The position numbers were made by a program, and so were the translations under genes. A DNA stretch of 34,491 nucleotides from Phallusia fumigata (taxonomy: Eukaryota > Chordata > Ascidiacea > Phlebobranchia > Ascidiidae): contig QXVZ01034339.1 of assembly GCA_008931825.1 (NCBI GenBank), positions 1-34,491 on the forward strand. Reading direction: 5' to 3'. Positions 18,122-29,500 of this stretch are shown here, in pieces; the first letter of the stretch is position 1; every line of letters starts with the position of its first letter. A model generated the notes under the pieces. It worked only from the letters and a program-made list of their open reading frames with translations, had not been told where the DNA came from and made no database searches.

Positions 18122-20417
18122 AAGAGTATTTTTGATTGTTGGAAAATGCAGAGTGAAAACGAAAATGTAAAAAGAAAACAATTTATCACCACTTTGCAGG
18201 GTCCAGGCTTCTAAAAACACCAAAGCAGTAAAAGCGGCAGATTTAAATCGGATAAACAAAAACACTGACCCAGTTTTCAAGGAGACAAATAAGGTGCTTA
18301 GTGTGGAAAGAACTAAGCACTGATCAAACAATTCAGTATGAGTTTACTGTCTCAAAATCCCATTCATTCAATGCGGGAATTCCGAGCATTAAACAATTCT
18401 CAGCTGATAAAATGTTTACATATTACAGCACACTACCTTTCAAAAAGGCGCAATCCCATGGTTTAACTGATTATGTCACAACGCACCGTACGTTGTCTTG
18501 TGACACAGTCCCATCCGCCTCCGCAAAACAGCCAAAAGCGCTCTTGTTTTTATTGCCTACAAATTCTCAGTTGCAACACTTTCAGATGTCGGCGCGGGCG
18601 TGACCAAATATGGTAATCCCAGTCCGCCTAACTAAGTTTACCAAATCAACCAGTCACTTCTCTTACTGGTGATTGATTCCTCACTGACGAAATCTAAAAA
18701 TCCCGTATTATCCACCCCATAGTGTGAGGTCCCGCAGCAACTTGGAGTACCAGTTTAAACCAACCGTGCTGTATAAACCGCTTTGGGTCGACTGCAGTAG
18801 TTATAAGGCTGACAAGAGCACTGGGGCCCTGGTGCTGAAATAACAATGACGGTTCGAATGTTAGGAAGCAGACTGTGGCGCCGACTTTACAGCGAAGAAC
18901 GAAACCCATATGAACTTGTGTGTTGTAGAGATGCATCGCCAAACACAGCCCAAGCATGAATTTTAAATTACAGCGTTGGCAAATACAAACAGGGGCCATT
19001 GCAAACAAGGATTGGAATTTATATGACGATACGTTTTAAACCGAACAGCAAAATATTGTTTTCATATTTTTTAACTAACTCAGTTCTTTATTAACTTTTT
19101 TAGAAACTATTAAGCAGTAACCAAAAAATGAACACACCAGAAAATATCTTTCGTTTTCAGGCACTTTTTAACCATGTTAAACAGTTTACTGGTCTATTTG
19201 CCAAGCTGCCAAAAACTTGACTGGGTAACAATTTCAACCTTACAACACGCCAGTCTTTTTTAAAGAAAGCACATTAAAAGCATAACTATGCCTCCAAAAT
19301 ATGAACAAACTGTTTTCGATTACCGTCATCTAATCAACATTTAGTCAAGAACTTTCCAAATTACAACAAAGTCTCTCACAACTAATTTCAAGTCCGAAGC
19401 TACAACGATACCATAAAGCAAGGGGCGAGCGAATTCAAACCAAAACCCGAAATGGAAGATGCTATCATTTCAAAATGCTTCAGCCAATGCCCTCAGGCAC
19501 TGTAACCTCGATGAGTGGAATTTAATCTCCACATATCACTGGGATTACCTGATCTCATGCTCGCCTTTTCGGGATGTTCTCTAGTATGATTAGTTTTCGA
19601 TTTGAGGTGAAAAAGTCAAGCCAGCTTTTAAAATGCAGCTGCAGACAGAAATGAAATTGAATGATTCAGCAAACCAAATATCATTTGAGTTTCAACACTG
19701 GTGACTGTAGGATAATAATAAGACAAAATAATTTACCTGTAATGTACAATACAATAAGTACAATAAATTTAAATCCCATCACTTTGGACATGCGTACACA
19801 AACGAGAGAACCAAATTAAATATGGCATCCCGGCCAATAAAGAAAAACAAAAATTTGCAAATAAACAGACTTTTAGTGCTGTGTATAGCCTAAACCGTAC
19901 AGCCATAATACATTCTGAATACACAAATGACTGTTTCAAATTCATGCCTGCCAGACATTCATTCAAAAACTAACTAAATCTTCTTAAAATGCCACCAGCC
20001 AAGTCAATCCTACACACTACTTGATGTCACAGAGATTTAACGAGAGTCGAAATATTTGAAGAATGCGCAAACAATGTTCAACATGAGATTGACGATGGAC
20101 GACCAGCGATTCGACATCGGTGCCTGAAGAGATCCTGATTGGCTGATTGCTGGGTTTAAACATGAACACCACGTTTAAAATCAACTCCAACTTCGCCTAT
20201 GTGGTTCACATACTCATGACCATAAACTGAAGTGCTGGTTAAGTATGATGTTGTTGGTACATGCGGTGTATGATGCAACTTTTAAATTTGTCACCAAGTA
20301 ATATTAATAAAAGCAACATAAGATTTTATAGTTCCATGGGGTTGTGTTTCAGTAGGTTTAGAAAATTTGTGGACTTTTGTGCGGCGACAAACAGGCGAAT
20401 AAGCTTAAACAATATGC
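18122..20417. other. Intergenic, no supported gene
   Basis: A slightly GC-richer stretch at 18590-19010 has open frames on the minus strand but no known motif. It may be a decayed repeat. The rest is AT-rich and featureless to the eye. Confidence 0.4.
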
Positions 20418-20533
20418 ACCTTAATAAGAACACACAAGACAGTACATTTTCCACGTTTCCACAAACGCTGTCGTCATCACCAGGAAACGTAGAAAATGTT
20501 TTACACACATGTACTTGTATCTTCTTATTGAGA
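20418..20533. mobile_element. Foldback element, family A copy 3
   Basis: The right arm (GTAGAAAATGTTTTACACAC, then CTTGTATCTTCTTATTGAGA) closely matches copy 1. The left arm is more diverged and shortened. The core again reads ACAAACGCTGTCGTCATCA. Confidence 0.7.
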
Positions 20534-21710
20534 CCATTTGAAACAGTAAATTGTGTACCTAAATATGTATCATGGTTGTGATTTAAACGTTACGTTGGCA
20601 ATTTGAACGTACACTCAGAACCTAAGGTTAAAAACGGAGTAAATATAAATTTGGCATCTTCTATTCACTCAAGACAGCACAGTGTTGTAAATGATGAACC
20701 CAAATCAAATAAGTCGGGGTCGGGTTGCGACGGCGTGAAAATGAACTTGACATTGAACAGAAGCTGACGTATTCAGTGAGCTTATCCAAACACGCGATTC
20801 TCTGAAGGCAGATGACAATGAACAGAAAGGATGTGGAGCTGGAAACATGTCTTGAACAAAATTCTGACAATGGATCTCTTTTTGCCTGAAAGGTACGCGG
20901 CTATACACAAAAAATAGTCTTTTTTGATTTATAGAACGATTGAGAAATTTAAACCCCCGCGAAATAAAACCATGTAGAACTAACACTTGAAACTCCAATA
21001 GGTTGCTTGGCAAACACGTCAAATCATGTTAACCAAAGTATAAATTTCCCTGAATAAAGCAATGCCGGAAAAAACACAAAACTTAACAGCAAATGTATGG
21101 AGAATGTGTGTACAGTTTAACATATCGTATTTTCGGCTCATAAAATTACCAAATTTTTACGCTTGTTTTTGTACAGTTGTGCTGCAATCTGCTATCGCAA
21201 ATATACTACATAGGTAAACAACAGCTTCTCACACTCCGGGGGACGTTACCTCGAAAACGATTTGTGACACAAGTTAATGATTAACTTGGCCGTTTTAGTG
21301 GGCGGGATGTTCGAAACTGAGCACATACAAAAAGCATCTGCTGAACAAAATTGTTTGACTTTCTGAACGGGACCTTTTCGGGCTGCAAACAAGTTAAAGA
21401 AAACAAATTGTAAGAGTTTTACCCAAATGTCCTGGTTACAACACATTAACAGCATAGCACTTCAGTAAGCTTTATTTCTGTATAACCTCGTTTTACCATG
21501 ATTATATACAAATTTTTTGTTGACAACATCATAAATTGTGTTTAAAATTGAGTAACACACTTGCTCGGTTCATCGTAGCCGGATAAAAAAGTTTTAATGC
21601 AGACATATTCGTAAAACAGCAAGCAGTCAAATGCGTTTAAAACGGGGTAGTTCGCTTTCATTTTCGCCGCAGAAACTCGAAATGTCTTCCAAGTAACACG
21701 TAATCACTTG

Positions 21711-22100
21711 CTGACGTCACTGAGGCACGTTTCGGAAAGCTGCAACTGTTAGAATGCTGACCAGTGCAGGATGCCACGCCGCACCAAACTCAACTACGGT
21801 TTCAAACTGACTCGGCGATCTACCACGAGGTCTGCTCAAGTGGTTAACGCTTCGGCGGCGCTGAATGGCGAAAAGAGCGCCAAAGCATTGTTCCCCGACG
21901 GCCGGGATCATTATTTATTCATCCTCAATTCGAGAACGGCCTCCATCGCTTTCCAAGCTTGCCTCTCTCGCTCAACCAACTCGGAACAACATTATCTTAA
22001 AGGTTAACTGAGTCGGTTGTGGGTGCGCGGGAAAGTCGTGCTCACTGACGCGTGACGGCAACTTTGACGTTTTGCCACGTCACAATAAGTGCCCTTGTTG
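21711..22100. other. CpG-richer island, coding status unclear
   Basis: This block is clearly richer in G, C and CpG than its surroundings. It begins with TGACGTCA (21712-21719). Plus-strand and minus-strand frames are both open for 60-78 codons and neither matches a family I know. GCTCAAGTGGTTAACGC near 21832 resembles a tRNA A box, so a tRNA-derived repeat is an alternative. Confidence 0.35.
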
Positions 22101-22439
22101 CGTCACAGAAGGTCCACTTGTGATTTGCGATATGGATGTCTGGGTTCGTGAGCTGCTTAAGATACACAACTGGGGGTTGCTGATGGTACGATTTGGCTAG
22201 TGGGCTGTTTGGACCTGTTGCAAAACCTAGCTTTCAATCACATTAGAATGCGTTTAATCTGCTGCAACAGTACCACCACTTAATGACCAGTTATAACAAA
22301 TCAAACAATGTTTATTGGTTCCTACCTAAGCGCCTACTGGGTAAATACGGACCAAAACATATAGAAACTTTTCCACCTTTTCCTAATTTAAGTACTGTTT
22401 AGCAAAACAGGATTTTTGGTAGCATGTTTTATAATCTTT

Positions 22440-23165
22440 AAACAATATTAATGACGTCACAACGTATGACGTCGCGTATTTAAATCTGGATGACGAAGTT
22501 GCGCAATGCTTCTGTTTATGACCAAACCAGCTACAAGCTTCCACACTGGCCAATTAAAACAAGACTTCTCCACACCTTCGCAACGCGTCAACTGTGCTAC
22601 TGCTACGACTCCTAATCTAATTACGCAACTTAGCTGACAAAGCGTTCAACCGTCGGGATCCGGTTTCCACTCAACTCGATTCGATTCAAACATTCCTAAA
22701 CTACCACCGTCTGCCGCTTGCGTTTGGAGACGACAAGTGACGTAATCTTAATCAGGTCGCTCGCGCTGTAGTGAAAATGTACAATCGGTATTATTGTAAA
22801 TCGAATCACAAAGTAATTGCGAAGTTCAATTAGTTTCGTTCTGAGTTTTTATGACACTTTGGTTTCTTAAAAACGGATTAGTAGGAGGGTAAATACCGAA
22901 ATGTGGAACAAAGGTGCAAGCAAACCCCATTTCCATGTTTTGAGAGTTGTTCAACTAAATGACGTCAGCAATTTAAACCCCGGTTTAAATAAAACCTTTT
23001 TTATTTTCATGAACACTTTTAGGAATTACAAAGATTAAATTATAATCAGTTTCCTTCTAAAGGGATTGGTAAGAGAGTGAAATCCTTACATGACGTAAAG
23101 TTTTATTGACGTAACAGACTTACGACGTCACAAGTTTTAACCTGGCTTAAATATCCCAATATCTT
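22440..23165. promoter_or_regulatory. Cluster of CRE-type motifs with adjacent TTTAAA palindromes
   Basis: Perfect TGACGTCA sites occur at 22452-22459 and 22960-22967, with a close variant GACGTCG at 22469-22475. A further series (TGACGTAA twice, then CGACGTCA) runs from about 23091 to 23132. Each group is followed within about 20 bases by TTTAAA or TTAAATA. At 22971-22990 this is an imperfect palindrome ATTTAAACC-CC-GGTTTAAAT. A regulatory role is inferred from motif clustering only. Confidence 0.35.
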
Positions 23166-24179
23166 CAACCTTGATCGCTCAACCTCGAGTTTATTGGAAC
23201 GATTTAAAACATTTTTCTCAGATAATTTTAATCATGAAAGCCTCTTTGACGAAGTTAAATTCTCAATTCTACACACCTTGCATGCATTACGTCATAAAAA
23301 TACGCGAGAATTCTGATCTCACTTGCGGTGCAAATTACATTGGCTAGAGTGAGTGTGCAGCTGTAAGTTCGACCATATATGGGAATTAGAAGGCAAAGTA
23401 ATTTTCTCCTTACCTACCTGCGTACACGCACCCAGGTGTGGTGGTGGTGGATCTTTTACGCAAATTGGTGTTCGAAAACGTAAAAAACGTGTTGTAGGAT
23501 TTTCGTAACTTGCTAATTACAATGTGCTACTTTTCTGACGTTTAGAATTGAATAAACGAAGTCCAATTTCACAATACTTAAAGCGTTTCCATTAATTTTA
23601 ACAACTTTGCTTATTCAGCACCACTTACAACGTTTTCTCTTTCGGTAGTCGTTCTGGAAACACTTTAAATAAACAGAACTTTTTCTTGTGCCTGTTTAAC
23701 TCTTTATTTAGGTCGCACAAATTATTATGAATGATTGGCATTGTCTCGGCAATTTTACAAATTTCACTATGTTAAAAAGTAAAAAAAAACAAGCCAAAAA
23801 ATAGTTAAAAGACGAGGTAAAAAAAGCAAGTAAGAGCTGTTTAAGCGATTTTTGTCTTTTTCAAGGATATTTTAACAGAACTTTTTGTTGTCATAAAACT
23901 TTTTACAAAAAAAAACTTTTTTAAATAATTTGTAAAGTTTGTAACCAAGGACTTTTCTGTCTGTTACTCGAGTTAACTAAGTTTAAAACTACGACAATTA
24001 AAAAAAGAATAACCTAATTATCAAATCTTGCATCAGTACGAAATATTCCGAAACTGGTTCAAACACTCTTTGCAACCAATACTAAACACACATTACAAAA
24101 ATCATCACACAACTCCAGTCCAGAAAAAACTCTTTTTATCGAACCCCTTCTACCTGTTCCCAATTCTTATGGAGTCTGG
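23166..24179. other. Intergenic, no supported gene; one dispersed repeat fragment
   Basis: At about 23472-23521 the sequence resembles the repeat in the Ig gene intron at 3803-3850 (shared words include CGTAAAAAAC and GTTGTTGAA- or GTTGTAGGA-like text, then TCGTAA and TTGCT). The rest is AT-rich with A/T homopolymers. Confidence 0.4.
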
Positions 24180-24440
24180 TTAGATCTGATTACGCCGACA
24201 CGTACGTTTCGCGGCGGTACGGGACGCTTCAGTAAAGCTGAACTGAGCGGACCCCAAAATTCGTTCCGCTTTACCTGCTCCCAATCGTGAGTTTTTTCGT
24301 CAGGCGGAAATTTTAACGCGCTTTCAGCCCCTCCGGCCTAAGCAGACCTGTTGTTAGGTCGACACGTCACGATGTCTGCTGTGTAACCAAGCGGAACCGT
24401 CTGAGGTGCGCGGTTTAAACGACGGCACGTGATTTCATTT
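24180..24440. other. CpG-rich patch
   Basis: A block of about 260 bases is conspicuously rich in CpG and GC within AT-rich DNA, with CACGTC and CACGTG motifs at its right side. No clear coding frame is visible. It might be a promoter-like element or an old repeat. Confidence 0.35.
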
Positions 24441-26385
24441 TTTTCGCCAACGTGGTGCAAAAAGCGTGGCTTTGTCAGCTTTCAACAATTGGGATATTCC
24501 TATGGAAGGTTTTTAATATGCCACTAATTCACGTTCTAGGCTAGTAAAATCACATTTTTAACTTTGGAACCCTATAATCACGGATCTGTTGATAATTCTT
24601 ACCAAAAGTAATACTGCGTGTTTGTTGCAAGCCTTATTGTATCACAGATGATGGCATGAGTTATTGCCAAAACGTTTGATGAATAAAGTATATCTCTTTT
24701 GAAGCACATTAGTGCCATTATCACAAAAGATTTTTATAAGTTTATCAATTCTTTTGATAGTTTGAGTAGCTGTAGAACTGGCATTCAAATCAACTGCTGT
24801 ATTTTAACAACGTAAAGAGTTTTCTGTACAACACAATCGGTAACCGGTTTTGTCAACGCAATTTTCCCAAATTGGGGAAATTAATTAGGGTTTCTGAACT
24901 ACATATTAGATGTTACGAAATAAATAATACTAGGAACTTCTCAAACAGCAGGTCGAAAAAATGTGGTAATTGGGCAACAAGTGTCCTGGTGACCTTATTT
25001 AGCAAAAATGCCCAATTATCGTTCTGCAAAATCGCTTCCCTGTGTATTGCAAAAGATTAACACGTCTGACATACCCGAAAAACCCTTTTAAAAACTGTCA
25101 TGCTAACAACTGGAGGCATTGTCGTAATCACAGTGTGACTTCACTCACGAATATATTTTCATGTCTAAAACCGAGGCTTACAGCACAAAATCAACAACCG
25201 CACCTCGAGTGTTTCACCCAGCGAGTCAGGCAGGTCAGAGTTTTTACGCTTTTAATTGGTAACTTAAGTCAAGGCCTCAAACTAAAAAATACCGCCGTAT
25301 TGAAATTAAATACTTAGCATTGTATCAACCATCAAAATAGGAAACTTCTAGGTGACTTACCTTATTATTGCTGTTTAAAAAATTTCACGTTTTGAGGCCC
25401 TGTTGCTGAACCAATGGGTGAACTGGGGTAAAAACTTGTCAGTGCACAACTTCAGACACCCATCTATCATGTGTGAAAAATTAAAAAATTTGACCAACTC
25501 TTTCTTGACCAAAACGTGGAAACAAACTCGCGTTAGACAGAAAAACAGAGTGAAAACAACAAGTATCGTGGAACGCTACCCGTAAAAAATCAGTTTTAGC
25601 GATGTGGGCTAATTTATCGAAGAAAGTCGTGTTCCACTTCTTAAGCTGACTAGATTTGCGTCACAACTCGAACTTGGAACTGAATATTCAGTTGTAATCG
25701 TGACTCAGGTGAAGGAATTTACAACAGGGCTTGGAGTCGCTTTCTCGATCAAATCAATCCTCGATCCGTTCATTGTGCACTTCACTCTTTCACGCCTCTT
25801 AACGTGTGTCAACGTTTCGCAACTATTCCAGCTTGGTGATTGTTTTAGTGCAATTGTGACGCTATGTTTTCTTTCACCAAGCGAAATAACCTCAACTGAA
25901 ATGGTGCATAAACTTCCGAGCTTTTTGGAAAGTACAACTAAACATGCCGCCGTAGAAATTCACATATATTAGTGGGTTCGCAAAGACAAAACCTTGCAAT
26001 GAGAATTGAACACTCGACCAGTGAAAAACAGCTTGCAAATTCTATATCCTGCTTTCGCCAAAAATAAAACCCGCTTGATCAAAAACGAGGTTGTCAAAAC
26101 AAAGTTTTTTCTGTGAAATTACGGAAACATCTACGTACGTATGACGTGTATAAATTGTGATTGGATGAAACTTTAAAACTTTGTTCCAAAACTGGAAGCA
26201 GCAAGTAACAATCATTTTTTTTCAAAAATAAGCAACAACTTATAAAATGCAGCCCATAATACGACATATTTGGCCAGATTATCCTTTCAACAACCAAAAA
26301 CAACAATTTTTGCTTGAAGGCCTCATAAAAAAATCAATCAAAAGCAGAACTCCACCGCGCCGTCTAGCGGACATATATTTTCGCG
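24441..26385. other. Region downstream of the transporter gene, no supported gene
   Basis: This holds the 3' flank of the minus-strand transporter gene. I saw no canonical AATAAA on the minus strand within the first 400 bases after the stop. A TGATGATGG...CGAAACG-like phrase near 24648-24690 recalls the foldback cores but is too diverged to call. Plus-strand frames at 25042-25317 and 25700-25972 show no motif. Confidence 0.4.
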
Positions 26386-26543
26386 TCACGTCCACGCCCG
26401 TCTGATCGAAACCTTTTTTCGTTTTCGCTCCTTGCAAAAGCGAACGGCGGGGTTGATAAGTAGGATGAGCGCGCTGAGCAGCAGAACACAGCCGGCAACG
26501 AAAAAGGATGAGTCGTACGACTCCGAAGCATCGGACATCCAAC
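26386..26543 (-). CDS. SLC16-like exon 6: TM12, basic tail and stop
   Basis: The acceptor is ATTTCACTTCCCAAG. It encodes SYDSSFFVAGCVLLLSALIL (TM12), then a short tail with CKERKRKK and a TGA stop at 26388-26386. The tail is short compared with many vertebrate members. Confidence 0.88.
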
Positions 26544-29500
26544 CTTGGGAAGTGAAATTGTCAAGATTTGTTTGTTTTTCTCCAAAAAAAGGAATTATTG
26601 AGCGTTTGGAAAGGAAAACACGGTTTTGTTGATAAATTATCTAAATTATCAAAATGCATAAACATAAAAATTTGATAGGTTTTCACTCGAATGAGAAGCT
26701 GACGATGCCAACATGGGCGAAAAATATAATCCGTCCGTATGGGAGAACGTTTCTCTCAAATTTCGTTCACATAAAAGTGACATTTTTCAGCTCCAACTGT
26801 GAATTATATGCTTAGGCGCCAGTCGTGGGTTCGAATCCCACCGCAGTCTAGCCTCTTATAGGCCTGGCGTACTGTAGTTAATTTTTCAGCTCCACGGCTA
26901 GTAAAACCGCGCGACAACCGTAATGCACACTTCCAGGGAATTCCCGTACTTACCCACTAACGGGGGTCCAAGAAACACCCCGATGCCCTCCCCCGCCAGC
27001 ATTATGCCGTAAGCCAGTGCAAACCTCTCCTCCCCCAAAAGTTGGGAGGGCACAACCATCATAAGCCCGTAATTTCCGCTCAAAAAGCCAAATAAGGCTG
27101 CAAAAACTGCCAGAGACCAAAAACTAACGCAGAAAGGACTGAGAATCGTCACAAGACCGAAGAAAACCTGGGAAAGTTGTTGGTTGTTAAAAGTTTCAAT
27201 AGTTTGTTGGGTGAAAGTATTATCGTTTTTTTAATAATTATCCGAAATGGCTGTCATACATGCATCATCTTTTTTTACACCGTGTCTATGCATCCAGTTA
27301 CAACAGATAAAAATGCAAATACAGAAAACGAAATTTATTTTTTTACAACTTGCCGTCATTTACCTGGGTTAGAACGTAAACCTTGAAGACAGGGAGATCA
27401 AACAATGTGCAAAATGCCCCAAAGCCAACTTTTCCAACTGCATTCATTATTCCCATGATTGAGAGGAGGACTGCTCCTTCCGGGATTGCTGAAAAAGCAC
27501 ACAGACATAATCACGCATTGTACGTAATAATTCATGGTAAACTATAAATGTCTCCTCAGAAGCTATGTTTTTANAAATATTGCTTTTTTTCTTTTACCTG
27601 CCAGGAATATTCTCTCACAAATCGTTCCTGGAGGAACCCGAAGATAAACGCTCCAATCCCGACTCCTCCTGAGCCGATACCCATCGCTAGAGGGCGCTGT
27701 TTATCAAAGTATTGGTTGATTGACACGATGGCTGCCAAATTCGCTATTCCACCTGCACAGCCTGGTTAAATAGAGATTAATAAATACAGACAAACTTTCG
27801 CCATATAGGAATGTACATTAAACTGTAGACCATAGGTGGATAATATTTTTTTCATTGTGCCAAATGAGAAACAGAAAATATTGTGGAGAAACTGGTTAAA
27901 AGGCCAAACTCAATTCCGCAAAATATTAAGTCTTTTATAGAAAACAGTAAATAACATTGTTGTGACAAGCTGGTAAGGGCTCAAGTCTTCTTGTGGCTTG
28001 CTTGTGGCCACGAGAGAAGCCACGAGTTAAGATTTGGTTTTGTACGTGAATAAAAAAACACAAAACAATTTGTGTGGAAGTCGAAAATTTCATGAAAAAA
28101 ACAGAATCGTAAAAACAAAATTGAGAGACGTGCAACTTGTAAAGCACATTTATGTCAGATTTTTTTATTACGTCATTTTATTGATTTCGACGCATTTAAA
28201 ATCTGTTACAGGTGCAAACTACTTGCAAAAAAAAACAGAAAAATAATTGAAACGGGGCATGCCTATACAGCGCAGACAAAACTGAATTGATCGTTGCCCA
28301 AAGAGCAACAACTACTAGATTTGACGAGTCGACTTTCAGCAGTTAAACCATAAATCTCTCAGACGGCAATTGGGGTAAAACGTATTTGTTTTGGCGGGCA
28401 GCGATGGATTTATGACGTTACATAGAGCGGTTAACTATGTCGTAAATTCACGGTTGTGAGGGATTTCAGACGCGCCGTGAAACAATGCTTTCGAATGTTT
28501 GACGCCCAAGGGATAAATCTAAAGCTTTAAAAACCTCAAAGTCACAGAGACAATGACAGACCAAAAAAATGAACAAATATAAATTTGACATTTAAATTTG
28601 GATAAACCATGGGATATTGAACACTGGCTGATATCACATGCGCAGAAAGAAAATTATTTTTAAATAGTTGTATAAAGTTCAAAGCAGATTTATTGCAAGC
28701 TATTTAAGCTCAACTATAAGCAAGCAGCAACAACCGTGATTACTCAAACGGTCTGTCGGCTATTTTGTCTTGCTGTCCTAAAAACTGATTCTAATGACAA
28801 AGATAAAATCCACTGTGCTGTGCACTCCTACAAATCTGCAGGTTTTGTCGTCAATTTTATTTTGCTTTTATGCCAAAAAAAAATTTCCTAATGCATTTTT
28901 AGTCAATTTTTGTAGGACCCGTTGCTATCATGTTGTTATTGTGCAGCTAAACACAATTTTTATACCTTTCGAGCGAATTTCACCTGTTACAATTCCGAAA
29001 CTGACACATAGAAACGGGACCCCGGTTGCGAAGGAGCTGATCACGAGACCTGTTGCCATGACGATGCCGCTGCACGTGACCGTCTGACGACAAGTGAATC
29101 GCTCGAGCAAGGCGCTGGACACTGGACCTACAAAAAATAGTTTTGTTACAAAACTTGCTGTTTATTTGTCGGCTTTGACAACACTAGTCGTTATTTGATG
29201 ATAAATAAATTCAATTTACCCAAGATACGGACTTTAGGAATAACAAAAAGCATAACACCAGAGAGCTTGTACATCAGGGAATACATTGTATTGCAAAATT
29301 TTACCAATCGCTGTTGTCATCATCAGTGCATAATGTCGAGAAACTACAAAACCGCGCGTTACACACACTAGCACTTTACAGGAAACTTATGTTTTTATTA
29401 CAGGAAAATTTAATTTTATCCTTAATTTGAAGGATATCTACAAAAGGTCTATAAATAGCCCTGCAACACAAACTTGATGTAATCAAAAAGAGCAATTGAG

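Noticed and set aside
18694..19008. A 104-codon minus-strand frame in the intergenic region
   Set aside because: It has no known domain, splice context or conserved motif. The stretch may be an old repeat.
26432..26632. Plus-strand frame opposite the last transporter exon
   Set aside because: It is the antisense shadow of the TM12 exon, whose frame, acceptor and stop all fit SLC16.
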